Notes: generated by a model not told the origin, from the letters alone. Shown: positions 11,529-24,873, numbered from the stretch's first letter. The stretch: DNA of 64,000 bases from Petrosia ficiformis (GCA_947044365.1 OX345636.1:52012746-52076745); one strand, 5' to 3'. A program made the numbers and translations.

Positions 11529-13084
11529 GGCCATCATAGCATTTTGTTTCTGTAAATTTTGTGCTATACTGTCCCTTTTCACTTGCTCGGTCACATATTA
11601 TCTTGAACAAGATTTGGTGTGTACTCAGAAATGAACTGTTAAGCAAACTTTCACAGTACACATGTATGTGTAATGAATTTACTCTTAATTAATTCAGCCT
11701 TTTATCAAAATGTAATTTGAAATTTGAGCAGCTGCCATAACGTAGCAACGGTATGTCACATTGTACAACAAATACATCAGCATGTAGCTGACGATGTCTA
11801 CAGTGCATAGATGTAAAAGAATTCAAATTTTCTTACTTTTGACCCCTTTTCGGTTGCTTGCTCACATGGAAATGATATAGTTACATGTACACATACACTT
11901 ATGTGTACAGTTCATGTGTATGTACACAGCAAATCTTGTTCAAGATAATAATTATAATAACATGCATGTGTGGTTCTAGATGTTTTTCAGGGATGATGTG
12001 ATGTACTGCATGATGACAAACAGACAAGATAGACATATATCGTACAGGTATGGCTACAGTTATTATACTGTGCAATGAGGTATAGGAGACTCCAAATTAG
12101 GAGGGTATGGTATATTCACATTCTCCATGACCTGTTCATAACTTTACATGTAGTTTGGAATCACCTACCATTTTCATATAATTATCCTTCCCTTTCTTTC
12201 CAGTGTATTGTTGGGTTACAATATAATCATTTATTAACCTTATATACATGTATCAGTGATAGGGAAATATTGTTATTACTTGGGTTATCAATAATTATTA
12301 TTAGAATTTAAGATGAAACATTCATTGGTGGAATTTAGCCTTAAAGAGTACATGTGATCTAAATGTGTTTGCTACTTGGAAATGTACTCTTTAGCCATTG
12401 CTATCTTAATGGGTTAGACCTTACATCCTGGCCCATCCTTTTATGATAAGTGAAAGTGGAAACATCCCTGGAAAGCTTTTAAAAGGATTTCAGTAGAGAC
12501 CCTTGAAACCTTTCTAAATTCTCCACTGGGCTGGCTTAATTCTGGACTATCATTGCCGGAATTATTATTACAATGTAGCTACCAGGAAGCTTTAGAAATC
12601 AGTTCACTTGTAATACATAACTAAACTGTCGTCAACCTATTGTTATTATAATTATGCCTAGGGCTTTAATTTGTTATATTCCGTCATTATACAGAAAGTT
12701 ACACGTAAGATATGACAACCACAATAAGTTAGAGCTTGCTTGGGACCGGACAAACACACATTGTGCTCCAAACATTTCCTATTATTCCCAAACGTACTCC
12801 AAGTCTGGTATAGACACATCTCTATTGGAAGTATGAAGTAGTCTAGGGATGAAGATATACAGTAGCTGTTCTTAAATTCTGCATCTCACACACTATAAAC
12901 ACATATAATCTAAACCAAGTTAGATGACGTTTTGTTTTAATTTGTGTGAAGGCTGTCTGTCTAATGATTGATTACTGTACAGTAAATCAGTTGCTACTCA
13001 GGGCCTTTGGATTTTTAAAAATGTGGGGAAGGATTAAGATTGCATAACCCACATAATTATCTTAAAGCCATCTTTCTTGTAATA

Positions 13085-16000
13085 GTGCATCTCCTGAAAG
13101 AAGCCCCGGTCAAGGGATTCACCCACCTATGAAATGTCCTGTGCAAATATTTACATTGTGCTAGTAGTGATGGGCCGGGGGAGTGATTTCTCACCACTGT
13201 TTAGACAATGTGACTCTTGTCACATACATGTATGGAAAACAAGGTACACATGTACATATTATACATGTAGTATTTGTAATTCTTGATGTAAATCATCAAA
13301 ATGCAGAAATATAAAAATGGAACAGTATATATTTGTATGACTTTTTTTAAAAATGTCTGTAGCAATTTAGATGTTAATTCTTTGTAAAACTACTAGAATT
13401 ATGTTCGTAGCAATAATTATTATACTAGAACTAACACTATACTAAAATTATGAAGACATGTGGTATTACATACTTGTTAGCTGCAACTTGTGAAAGTTAC
13501 AAGTTGTAACTGTTTGCTCACAAGAGGCCAATTCTCATACTGTGTATTCTATTCTAATAACATCAATTCCCCCAAAAAATGAATTTAGCCTGCCTGCCTG
13601 CCTGCCTGCATGTGCTTATTATAATTAATGTTCATTATGCAGTGATGGGAAGCTTAATCAATGTGGAGAATACTCTTATTGCATATTTGGAATAGAAAGC
13701 CATGGTATGGATAATAACTACTAATTATGGATAATAACTACTAATTATAGGTCCTTAGACAATTTTATAGTATGATACAAATATAGCGTTTGTATAGTAT
13801 CAGGATACATCAATGAATGAAAGGTAGGAGCATGCAACTCCCTCATAAATAATTAAAAACAGGTTAAACGTAATTAAAATGTCTTCTACAACTCCAAGAA
13901 GGTTTCCTCAAATTGCTGCAAGACTTGGAGTAACAACTCCACCTTGTATTTTATTACAGTTTAAAAGAAAATTTAACTAAATGCAAGTAGTCCATGGTAT
14001 TTACATGTATGTGGGATTTACAAACTCCAACCCTTTATTTTTTCATTGATGCACTCCTGGCTCTTGATAGTAGGTAGGCCCTGATCAAAATTAATTTTAC
14101 TTGATATTTATAATAAATACTGCAGAGGTTCTGATAACATATTATGTTATCCGAACCTCTGCAATATTGTTCTCCGCCTGCATGCAACATTTATCCATTA
14201 AGGAAGTGAAATCAGTAACTGTTAATTTAATTAGAGCTGTGATCATGCATATGTGGACCATTTTTATATCTAGGTGAAAGCTGTTTAATAAATGTATTCT
14301 GGGAGTTGACATTATATGGGAATATACAATATGGTAATTATTGGCATAGTTGACCTCCTGTTGCTAGTGTATTAAAGAGGGGAGAATTATTAATTTGGTA
14401 CTACCAATTATTGATTTTTAAATTTTAATTTAAAAACTATTCTAGTGCGATTAGCAGTGAAAACAGCTTTACTTCAGGTACATGTATATGAATGTTATCA
14501 AAAACTAGTATAAGTTTCAGTGATCTCCCTTTTTAAATGTAGTTCTCACACATACTTAACATAAACAGTGGGCCAAGCTTACCCATGTATTGCTTTGCAC
14601 AGGTTACCAAGAGCTAGTATAAGTTTCGGTGGTCTCCCCTTTTAGTAGTTCCCACAATGTATAACATGGGTGAGTATGGCCCACTGTTTATGTTAACTAC
14701 ATGAATATGTGGGAACTACTAAAAGGGGAGACCACCGAAACTTATACTAGCTCTTGGTAACCTGTGCAATGTAAACCTATACTAGCTCTTGATAATGAAT
14801 TTCCTGTGCGGTGTCTTAAATATGTCTTCTTGTTAATTATTATTACTGTGGGCTAATAATGACTTAATGCTTGTACTATACTATAGTCTACACAGATGTA
14901 TGGCATCATTTACAAGTACACGTGCATTTATGTGTACTGTAGAAGTTTTCGTACCAGTTCATTTCTGAGTACCCACCAAATCTTGTTCAAGATAATATGT
15001 GACCGAGCAAGCAAAAAGAGATAGGATAGCACAAAATTCACAGAAACCAAATGCTATGATGATTTCAATTTTATTTTTAAGTTGTATACTAACTTGGTTA
15101 ACTATTATGAAACTCTTGACCTGCAGATTGTTATAGTTTATGTTTATGTAGAACAAGCATTTAAAGTATGCCATTGTCATTGTAATTAATGAATTTACTC
15201 TTAATTAATTCAGCATTTTATCAAAACCTAATTTTCACAGTGACTGAAATTTGAGCAGCAGCAGTGGTATGTCACATTGCACAACCAATACATCAGCATA
15301 TAGCTGACGATGTCTACAGTGCATAGATATGTAAAAGAATTGAAATTTTGTTACTTTTGACCCCTTTTCATTTAGTTATCATGCAGTACATCCCATCATC
15401 CCTGAAAACTATTAAACTCTGTAATTGTTTGAACCATGCATATTATTATAAATATTCTCTTGAACAAGATTTGGTGTGTACATACACATGAACTGTTAAG
15501 ATAGCACACATAAGTGTGTGTACATATAACCATGCATATTATTATATCATTTATATGTGACCAAGCAACATTGAGTTATATCGTACAGGTATGACTAGTT
15601 ATTATACTGTGCAATGAGACTCCAAATTGGGAGGGTATGATATATTCACATTCTCCATTACCTCAGAAAAATGTTCATAACTTTAGTTTGGAATGACATA
15701 CAATTCTTTTCCTGCACTATTTTCATATAATTATCCTTCCATTTCTTTCCGGTGTTGAGTTGTATTTTAATCCATTTGGGTTACAGTATAATCATTTATT
15801 AACCTTATATATCAGTGACATGGAAATATTGTTATGACTTGGGTTATCAATAATTATTATTAGAATTTAAGATGAAACATTCATTAGTGGAATTTAGCCT
15901 TAAAGAGTACATGTGATCTTAATGTGTTTGCTACATAGAAATGTACTCTTTAGCCATTACTATCTTAATGGGTTAGACCATACAACCTGGCCCATCCTTT

Positions 16001-16270
16001 TTAATTGAAAGTAGGAACATCCCTGGAATGCTTTAAAAGGGGATTTCAGTAGAGACCCTTGAAACCTTTCTAAATCTTCCACTGGGCTAGTTTCTGAACT
16101 ATCATTGCAGGAATTATTAAGTAACAGGAAGCTTTAGAAATCAGTTCACATAAATAAACTATGAACTTATTGTTATTATAATTATGCCTAGGGCTTTAAT
16201 TTGTTACATGTATATTCTGTCATTATACAAAAAGTTAAGATGTGACAACCACAATAGATTAGAGCTTGGT
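13085..16270. repeat. Tandem array, unit copy 4
   Basis: The last, most rearranged unit, 3.2 kb. It is collinear with copy 3 up to about 15360. After that, the segment 15370-15560 (containing CATCATCCCTGAAAA and TCTTGAACAAGATTTGGTGT) is inverted or duplicated. Unit similarity ends near 16270 at the ATGTGACAACCACAATAG landmark, after which the sequence is unrelated. Confidence 0.8.
14495..14783. repeat. Foldback element FB4 with doubled left arm
   Basis: Same structure as FB3: left arm twice (about 14506 and 14613), then one right arm with GGGAACTACTAAAAGGGGAG and CTTGGTAACCTGTGC. Confidence 0.8.
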
Positions 16271-17218
16271 TGTGTGACCAATTTTCAAGACCGACCCATT
16301 CCACAGGTATGTCGGCAACGTGAGACTAGGAACCCTGTTGTCTACACAAGGAAATGTAAAGCTTTGTGTCATTATGTGAACCAGCCTTGACCCTCAATTC
16401 CGCGAAGGTTGCCGCCTTACCGGTAATTAAGAAGAATTCTGTTATCAAAAGAGTACACGGAGACACAACTCATCTTGTTTGAAAGGTATCGCTGTTGAAT
16501 TACAGCTTGAAATTAAGTGTGGTTTAAGTAGTGGCTGCTACAATATTGAGCTGGCTCTAAACGTTCTGTCTAGTCTAGTGGGAGGGGCTGGCTACGTGAG
16601 ACTAGACTATGAGTCTATGACTAGCAATTGTAGTCTCACATCACCGACGTACCACGTTACAAAAAGGGACTGTCATGAGAGTTTCCAGATGGTCCCATCT
16701 TGTAACGGGGTCGTCGGCAATGCGAGACTATCTTGAAACGTGGTATATGGACCTCAGCGACGTGAGACTAAATTTCTAGCTCCATCTATATATTAATTTT
16801 GTGCATGTGATTGAAACCACAAAACTGTTTGGATTGTAGTCTATATAGTCTTGTCCCAAGCCAAACCCACTTTCGTGTAGAAGTGCAGTGTCTGGTGCAA
16901 TTTCTTGGCTGTGCTGACTCAGCATGTCATGTGATTATCAAACGTGATCATTTTAAACTGTGTGCCAATGGCAAAATATCAGAGACTAGTTCTTTCTTCA
17001 TACTCGCTGCCAGTAACGTGGTGTCAAATAACAATGGTAGACTAACTGCCAGACACTGGTATAATATAGGCGGGGTTTGTCACAACACAAGAATTAATCT
17101 CAAACTGTCAAAATCATGATAAAGAAAAATTTGAATAATTAAAACAAATACAAATAATTTATGATGACATAATATAATCATTATGATATGTACATAAACA
17201 TTTAGCTACATGTAGTAG

Positions 17219-17220
<2 letters not shown>
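16271..17220. other. Spacer with recurring GTGAGACTA motif
   Basis: There is no recognisable gene; the two frames of 85 and 102 codons here have no family features. The motif (C)GGCAACGTGAGACTA or close forms occurs near 16312, 16591, 16713 and 16755, with an inverted TAGTCTCAC near 16632. The inverted words CCGACGTACCACGTTACAA and TTGTAACGGGGTCGTCGG flank 16648-16717, suggesting an old short inverted-repeat element. Confidence 0.5.

Positions 17221-17221
<1 letters not shown>

Positions 17222-17250
<29 letters not shown>
17222..17250. repeat. (TA)n microsatellite
   Basis: About 14 uninterrupted TA units, followed by ACATGTATGT. Confidence 0.95.
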
Positions 17251-17260
<10 letters not shown>

Positions 17261-17589
17261 AGTATGATTGTGACATCATCCCTTTGATGTGGTGAGGTCT
17301 GTTTATTACACTAAGAGGAGGTCTATATTTTTTAATATTGACCTGTCTGACCACTCTGTGTTCATTATGCAGGAGATGTCACCATCATATAATATATTGT
17401 ATATAGTATGCTAATAGGTCCTACATGTATATACTGAATATAGGACCCTCGTTTTGTGTCCTCGGATGTAATATAGCCATCGCAGGGTCGCTATATCACA
17501 TCCTCTGGCACAAAACACAGGTTCTATATTTTGTTTATACATGTACATGTAGGACCTATTATCATACTATAATTATAATATACATTGTG

Positions 17590-18411
17590 TAGTTTAATGT
17601 CATATGTTAATACATGATTATACTGTAACTCAATAACTTATACGTACTATAGTGTATAGTTTAATATTATAAGGTTAATATATGATTATATTGTAACTCA
17701 ATAACTTACATGTATGTATACGTACTATAGTGTATAGTTTAATATCATAAGGTTAATACATGATTATACTGTAACTCAATAAAAGAAATGGATTGGAATT
17801 TGACATACACAAAAAAGAATTGGAACTAATTTGTCACATACAGTTACTAGTTACGTAACTTGTTTTCTATTGGAGTTGATAATCGTTATCTACTCCAAAT
17901 AAACTTGTTAATCAAGACATATTGAATAACATAAGTATTCTATTTTGTGAGGTTTTAGGATTACATTCCAAAATTAACTTTGTCCCATCTTCTCGTTCTT
18001 TGTTGTCAATGATAAAAAATTAATTTTTGGATTTGCAAAACATATACTGCTTCTGAGATAATGAGCTAAAATAAATAGAGGAGATCTAGATTAAAGATTA
18101 AAAATTAAACTATGTCGATTCTTCTAATCTTTGGTGTAATTGAAACTATCTTGGAATGATTCATTTTGCTTGTCTACTTAGACTGAGAAGTCGCCTAAAC
18201 CTTTGCCAATTATAATAAACATGGTATTGCATGCCCAAGCATAAGAGAACAGTACATTAAGTCGATTTTAATTTTATTTTGTGATGTTTCTGTAACATAA
18301 ATTATACAATTAATTAATGGAGAAAATATTTATTTAAAAGAATAATTATGTAGATATATATAAATGAACTACATGTTACATGACAAACTAAAACCTGACT
18401 AAACACAATCA
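17590..18411. repeat. Duplicated 3' flank of the large membrane-protein gene
   Basis: Collinear with 52590-53412, the 3' flank of the intact gene, including the 3 tandem blocks of GTATAGTTTAATATYATAAGG and the ATATTTATTT stretch that supplies the poly(A) signal. Similarity starts at TGTGTAGTTTAATGTCATA, just where the neighbouring plus-strand gene ends at 52597. Confidence 0.85.
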
Positions 18412-20215
18412 CTAGCAAAAACAGACATTACTTTGTTCATCTTGAGCAATAGGAAGTTTGGTGTAAGTCTGAGATAATTTACTGATAGGAAAAGATAGTT
18501 TATCAGTCTTGCAATATGGATACTGACATGGAGCTGTGTCATCGAGAGTGTCCTCCAGTACATCATCTGCATTAATTTTACCTAACCAGCAACCATGTCT
18601 AATACATGCTACACCCAACATGAAATCGCACTGTATGTCATCACTAGCACATTCACATGTCCCTTGAATTGGTTGAGATTATTTAGGTGTTTGAAAAAGA
18701 ACAAGTTGTTAGATTCACATTTGCATACACTTCAGCATTTGTATCCAAGCATAAAAACTAGAAAATTAAGACAATAGTTATTATAACTAAATAGTTATTG
18801 CATGTACATGTAACATAGCACATAAAGTAGTTGCTTGTGTCATAAGGAATTTGATAATAATTTGAATAGATGGTTGATTCTCAAGATATATACATGTAGG
18901 TATACATGTACATTGAAATGATACATTGTGTAAATGTAAATAATTCAGTAAAATCATGTTCAGTTGAAACTGAACATATTACGTGGATTTTCAGTTTGCG
19001 CAACACAATCTGCAGATTGCACAATTTTCCAGATTATGCGGAACATATAATACATGTAACTAAAGTTCTCACATAATGTCATACTAAGCAATGGTAGCCT
19101 GTAAGCAACATGAACTCTATATGTTCTAACAACAATGGTTACTTCTCCAATGAATGTACTTATCTTGTAGAAATGTCAGCTATCACTCAAAAAATATATC
19201 GTAAGGAAAACATTTACATTGGTTTTACTGGAGACAGAGAGCAGATACTGCTCAATTTGAATAGTTCTAACCAAATTCTAAACCCTATGATCAATGTTCA
19301 TCATGTACTAATATTAATATACGCATGTGTAATGCACTTTAGTTTTAGTTGTAATTAACAATAGGCTTAGCCACTCATTTAAAGGGTTTTCGTCAACTAA
19401 CCAAATTATTGGCAAATTTTCAGTTAGGTATCCTGTACATGTACAATGTATACATAGCTATTACATTAGTCCTGCTATTTAGTTGCATGTAGTTCACTTT
19501 ACCAAAGGGGGTTTTATTTATAATCACATATATCATAATCACGGGCCAAAAAATAACCCAACTTGGTTACCAGTATAAGATACCCTTGACCTTTCTTTTG
19601 ATAAAATTCACATCCAGATATTTCCACATTATCAATCCATAATGGAGCATCATGTTTACGAAATATACAGTTGCTTGTAGTAAGATTGTGAACTTGTTCG
19701 AAAACAAAACAATTAATGCCAAATCAATTTGAGATATTTCCACATTAAATGCATCATCAATCAGTATACGTAATAATTGAGCATCATTGTTATGAAATAA
19801 ACAGATAATTATAATAACATTGTAAACGTTCCCTATATACAAACGTTAGCTAGATCTAGTGTGCCAGTTACAAGGTTGTCAAATGATACCGAAATCTTGT
19901 GAAAGGTAATATTTTTGGTATAAAAAGAACCTCCACCTTGCAATTGAAGACTATGGTAATAATGAACTCCACTAGTACTGAAATTAAGAACGGGATTATC
20001 AACTCCATAAGATACAAGACTGTATATCTAGCAAATTAGTTATTTCTTGAGAGTATAATATATACACATACACTGAAATGTTTGTTTTATTAAAGGTGTC
20101 ATAATTTGTATTATTGATCTGATTGAAGATATTGAACAATGTATGTCATGGAATAGATTCATTTCCTTCCATACATTCTGATTGGTCAATCCCATCTTCT
20201 TTAACATATATGTGA
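18412..20215 (-). pseudogene. Decayed copy A of the beta-helix/multi-membrane protein gene
   Basis: Minus-strand fragments of the gene at 53439-57431 remain in the same order. The Cys-rich segment (18412-18621, containing GVACIRHGCWLGKINADD) is followed by an unrelated insert of about 0.8 kb, then beta-helix repeat fragments (19567-19842, with CLFHNNDAQ), then the 5' part that matches codons of the ESIPCHT region (near 20150). The entire membrane-spanning part is deleted: the junction near 18430 joins the 3' UTR directly to the DEQ-CN region. Several frame breaks make it non-functional. It is almost identical to 60290-62115. Confidence 0.85.
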
Positions 20216-21346
20216 CCGTGGATGCGAAAATCAGTCATTTGTGGAATTTTGTTAAATTCAAATGCTCGTTTCTCAGCTATTTTACACAGTCAACTTACTA
20301 AACTTAGATATAGGTAGAGCAATAGTTGCTCTTCTTGTCTAAGAGATTATATTGGCCAACTGTGCAAAATCGCTGAATAATGAGCCTGTCAACTCAAGAT
20401 TTATATCACAGTCTGTATACAAGACTAGAAACAAACTAGTAATATATAAGAGAGTGACGCTCACTGTATTTATAAGGAAATACTAGTGGTCAGAGCACAT
20501 CCCATACAAATACAATCAAATTAGATTAAACTATGTATGTTGTGTATTATGAACTGTAATGTATTACACATTTTCATTGAGTATAGTAATAGCAACTGTT
20601 CATTTGCTACAACTCACAGTTTACTGATTAATAATTATTACTCTAAAGTGCTTAAAAGTTAGGGTTGCTTGAAAGCACAGGTGTAATCTTTAGAGTCTAT
20701 TAATCATAAGCCCTAAACATGGTTTACACAAGAATCATGTTGAAGCAATTTCCAGAAACTCGACACTAGTACTTTTGTTAGGTGGCTTACTTACTGCTTA
20801 AATTTTGCTTGGAATATTTAATTTGTTAATTAGTAAGAGGTGCAGTCCAGTATAGTAAAACAAGTCATTAGTCCACTATATTAACAATTCTTGACATTAT
20901 TACAACAACAGAATATGTATAATTGTACTCCTACAGTATAGCTGGTAAAACAATTCCTGCTAACCATACAACCTATAACAACTATCAAAGGGAAGTAAAA
21001 GTGCTCTTCCTGGATACGTAATTGGTTTTTGTGGAAACATTTTAATTGTGATTACTACTAAACGGTAAACAAATGTTATTGTTCTCATCATATTATTTTA
21101 AAGAATTGTTACATGTCATTTATCATCCTCATAATTATAAATTGTGAATGACTTCTAGAGGACATTAGTTATTGTTGTTGTGTTATATATAATTTAAAAT
21201 GATACTAAAACTAATTTGCCATATAACAAACACTAAACACACAACAAATTATATTATGTGCTATAATTATTCTGTTTGGAATTTTAGTTCGGAATTATGG
21301 TAAACTAGCTTTATGCTATCAAATAATTTTTAAATAACATTTTAAA

Positions 21347-21616
21347 AAAGAAAGAGTACAACTGTATGTAGGAATATATATCAAAACTGAAAAAAGCACA
21401 GGAACAAGATGGGTTTGGCAACAAAATGAAATACTACTTCCACATTAAACACATAACAACCCTACATAAGTATATATAGCTAGAGTAAAGGCAAAACACA
21501 AAGAAGCAATAGTTATGCACAGTTGTTATGTGGAAGTAGTATTTACTTTTGTTGCCAAAGCCATCTTGTTCCTGTGCTTTTTTTGGTTTTGATATATATC
21601 CCTACGTACTCTTTCA
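21347..21616. repeat. Foldback element, about 95-bp arms
   Basis: The left arm starts AAAGAGTAC...TAGGAATATATATCAAAAC and includes GCACAGGAACAAGATGG and TTTGGCAACAAAA. The right arm is its reverse complement, ending CCCTACGTACTCTTTC. A short centre (ACAACCCTACATAAGTATA...) separates them. The copy at 63252-63520 came with the segmental duplication. Confidence 0.85.
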
Positions 21617-21745
21617 TTTTTATAATGTTTTGTATTATTTAGTGAAGTTAATTATAACTAAAATCTACAAAATACAACTCTTTAAATACAACTAGCTAAG
21701 AAAACAAATTTAATAAAAGAAAAGTTAAACTGACTATTTGTCACA

Positions 21746-22629
21746 TTATACAATACAGTGGAACCTCCGAATAATGAATTCTTGTACAGTCTCAGGAGGA
21801 ATTGAAACTCATGTAACCAAATGAGGGTTTAAATAACCCATTCATTTTTACAGTGTGAAAGATACATCACATGATGTAACTTCCTTAACTATGTATACAA
21901 TGGAAAGCCACGGACCATAAACATTTGCCCTCCGGTCAGGGCGGGGCTCACTCCTTTATCAAATTTCACTTCCTGCCCACATTGGTATACTCTCATTGCA
22001 GTGTGATACATCCAAGATCCAGTGAATTGCAGTTTAAATTCAATATTCTATTAAGTTGGTTACACTTCCTCTCTGACAGGGAGTTGTAAAATTACAGCCT
22101 TATAAAACTAAAAGGGTTACATACTCGCAAGTGACAACCCCGTGGAAAGCGAATGGTCTTACACATGTGCCAATCACGTGCACAGCACGTGACTTGAGAT
22201 AGGTGGAGCTAGAAATATAAGAGTATATATAAATATACGTACACGAGAAACATAATCCAGATTTCAAGATTAAGTTTTTATTTTCCTCATTTGTTACAAT
22301 AATTGGTATCAACCATGCAAAAATAATTAATAATAATACTGCATATACACTGTTTTAGCAGAATTACAGCTATTAATTTTGGATCCTGAGGATTCCAAAT
22401 AGCTCCAATACTACGCATATCTTTTATAAAACATATTGTGAGAAACCCTGAGTTTATTATGTATGGCTTCCGATATACAAACGTAGGAATATAATTAGCA
22501 GCAAGTAAAAAAAAATATCAAGTAAAAAAAATTATTAAAATATTCATATTTTTACTGGGATCCATACTAATTTGATCCCTCATTGTAACATCAAAATTAT
22601 AGGTCTTTTAAAAAGTCATTTATTCAGCT
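21746..22629. other. Intergenic, no gene seen
   Basis: AT-rich. It contains TACAGTGGAACCTCCGAATA near 21759, which resembles a Tc1/pogo-type terminal repeat, but no partner end is found. Nothing else is supported. Confidence 0.4.
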
Positions 22630-23006
22630 TCATAATATATCTTCCAAGTTAAATTCATGAAAATCTTTTTCTCCCCTATATTTATCAATCACCTTACGTT
22701 CTTTCAAGTGTTTCAAAACATTAGTTGCAGTTTCTTTTTCCTGTATAGAATCTAAAACTTTAATGATGATTTCCCAAGTTACAGGGGTGCATTGAGATGA
22801 TTCCCACTTTCGAAGCACTCGTTCCAACTTAATATTATCTTGATCAACTAATTGAACACTCTGTGCTAACATTTGACAAAAGTTCGGATCAACTTCCAGC
22901 GCATTAGCAATATGACGCCACTTCCATGAGATTCCAATAAGCAAACGATGAAGCTCAAAGATATTTGGAGACTTCCTTACAATTGAAAAACCTCCAATAA
23001 CACCAT
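22630..23006 (-). CDS. DEATH-domain protein, 3'-terminal exon
   Basis: A 125-residue reading frame starts at a splice acceptor (TTATTTCTCAG on the minus strand, phase 1) and ends at TGA 22630-22632. Residues about 12-100 fit a DEATH domain: an early W-x-x-I-A (WRHIANAL), then a helix with LERVLRKWES, then TPVTWEIIIKVLDSI, and A..VLKHLKER at the end. Such domains self-associate in apoptosis and innate-signalling complexes. Upstream exons were not found with confidence. The nearest same-strand gene is the caspase-like gene 5.7 kb upstream, but its last visible exon ends in phase 0 and cannot join this exon directly. It may be the C-terminus of that gene through unseen exons, or a separate gene. 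Confidence 0.7.
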
Positions 23007-24214
23007 CTGAGAAATAATACAAGATGTCTAATATTTGATATTATAGCTAGTTATACAAGGGCATCATACTGTTTGCTACTATTAATTGCTACATTCAGAT
23101 TGTAAATCGCAGGGTTGGTGACAATAATAGCAGCATGATTATAATTATACCGAATTTATCGAGGAATTTATTGTGAAAGATTATGATTATGGTTACAGGC
23201 AAAATCTATGATTTGATTACGATTATGATTACTCATGTGCGATTGTGCCCAATTACAATTACACATTCATGATTACATACATAATTATACAACTATGTTG
23301 CATATTAAAAACAATTTGTATTACATCTAATAAACTAGTCTTGCGCTGCTGACATATGGCTAAAATGAGGAAATGTCTGGGGAAACTGTGACACATTTTG
23401 TTTCTGCTGGACGATTTATCGCAGAGCCAATCAAATTCGTTTGGTCTGGTCATATGACTTCACCACAAACATTTTATTATAGTTTAACTGGAGACTAAAG
23501 AACATTCCTTACTTTATTTCTGCAATAACAAACAACAATTCTGGTATCTGTGGATTTCTTAGAAGATCTTCTATCCAACAAATTGTAAAGATGTAATATA
23601 CCTATAAAAGTTATTAATTTAACAAAATCACACTCATGCAGTCCCACGTGAATTCATCAATTAATTGACAATTATTACATTCCTGTCTGATACAAATTCT
23701 ATCATAGTTTTCCCATACGTTTCCTCATTTTAGCGATGCATTGGCCACGCAAGACTACTAATAAACATAAGTTGTTCAAACAATGTGTCTGCTGACAGCT
23801 GGCATCTGTTTGGGCGAATTCTTTTACCAGCAATGGAAAAGATACTCCACATTCAGCTAATTTGTGACAGGTTACAAGTATGATATTTCTTTGTTAGTGC
23901 ATGACCACATGATTTTTACGATTAAGATGATCATAATTGGCCCCAACCCTGATTTCAATGCAGCAGTAGTTAATCCTTATTGACAGTTATCTTTGTTTAT
24001 ACAATCATCACGATCACTTTCCTGGCCTCCTCCTCCACACACAAAAATATACAGAAATATACTATTTTCATTGGGGTATGATCATGAGTACACAAAACAT
24101 AAAGGTGAATGTCATTGATTCATTGACACCATAATTGTGACTGGATTTGTGAAAACCATGCATATGGGATAATTATTATTTTTGAGATATGAGTGAACAA
24201 GTGTATAAAAAAAC
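23007..24214. other. Intergenic or intronic, no confirmed gene
   Basis: One stretch on the minus strand (about 23514-23595) has an acceptor TTTTATAG, a donor GTAAGG and two open frames. Neither joins the DEATH exon in frame, so it is not called. The rest is simple AT-rich sequence. Confidence 0.35.
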
Positions 24215-24660
24215 ATCCCTATGATTGCTTTACAAATTTAAGTGAAGATAAAAGTATGCTTTGTGGTGTCCAGCATTCAGTAATCATGGCTGACTTTATC
24301 ATGCCTGAAACACAACAGCATACTATAGTTATTATTTCGATTATCTACTCTCCTTACCTTTTAAGAACTTTCTAGAACTTTAGAAATATATTTCAGGAAG
24401 AATAGCCAGCTATTAGTTCCAGTTTCTACATAAGCTAGTAAAGCTACAACCAGGCTGAATAAGCTTTCTGTCTGCTGCTCTGTAGAGCTTGAGCGTGTGT
24501 TCTATTACGCGTCACGCCCATTAATTGACCGAGCCCCCGAAAATGACAACTACATATACAACGCATACTCACGCAAGTGACAGTGTGACACAAGAATATA
24601 TATATATATATAATTATATATAAACATACATCGAACCCGTGGGAAAGCAATCATAGGGAT
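24215..24660. mobile_element. MITE with ATCCCTATGATTGCTTT termini, copy 2
   Basis: Perfect 17-bp inverted ends at 24215-24231 and 24644-24660. The interior is collinear with 9636-10146 but without the minisatellite. About 210 bp further on is copy 3 in the opposite direction, so the pair can form a large hairpin. Confidence 0.85.
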
Positions 24661-24873
24661 GGCCCTACAGGCCATAAAAATAGACAGTTATGGATTACTA
24701 AGGCAATACTATTTTACTGCATAAAAAGCTTCACTATTAATATCTTACCTATCCACTCATACATTCAGAGAGGTTTGAAGACATCTCTGTGCTTTGGTAG
24801 CCACGTTCAACAAATTGTTAATCACTGCAATTCAATATTTGATTTATTTGTTTTTTTAATAGCCCGTAGGACC

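Larger units (their letters stand above)
9131..13084. repeat. Tandem array, unit copy 3
   Basis: A 3.95-kb unit. It is interrupted by a MITE (9636-10146) and a tRNA-derived SINE (11205-11345), and about 135 bp (11530-11665) is inverted compared with the other copies. It shares with copy 4 features absent from copies 1 and 2, such as the CACTCCTGGCTCTTGATAGT segment and the double left arm of its foldback element. Confidence 0.85.
18412..21745. repeat. Segmental duplication, member A (pairs with 60293-63650)
   Basis: About 3.3 kb is nearly identical to the later segment, covering the pseudogene, its upstream promoter-like region and the foldback element at 21347-21616. Only small indels and scattered substitutions separate them, so the duplication is recent compared with the divergence from the intact gene. 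Confidence 0.9.

Noticed and set aside
16479..17119. Two plus-strand genes of 85 and 102 codons
   Set aside because: They overlap recurring DNA motifs, have no splice or domain evidence, and their composition is not protein-like.
19110..19358. 82-codon gene conserved in both pseudogene copies
   Set aside because: Conservation is explained by the recent duplication; outside it there is no support. It is recorded in the duplication entry only.
23514..23595. Extra coding exon upstream of the DEATH exon
   Set aside because: Splice-like borders are present, but neither open frame fits the neighbouring phases and no family is recognised.
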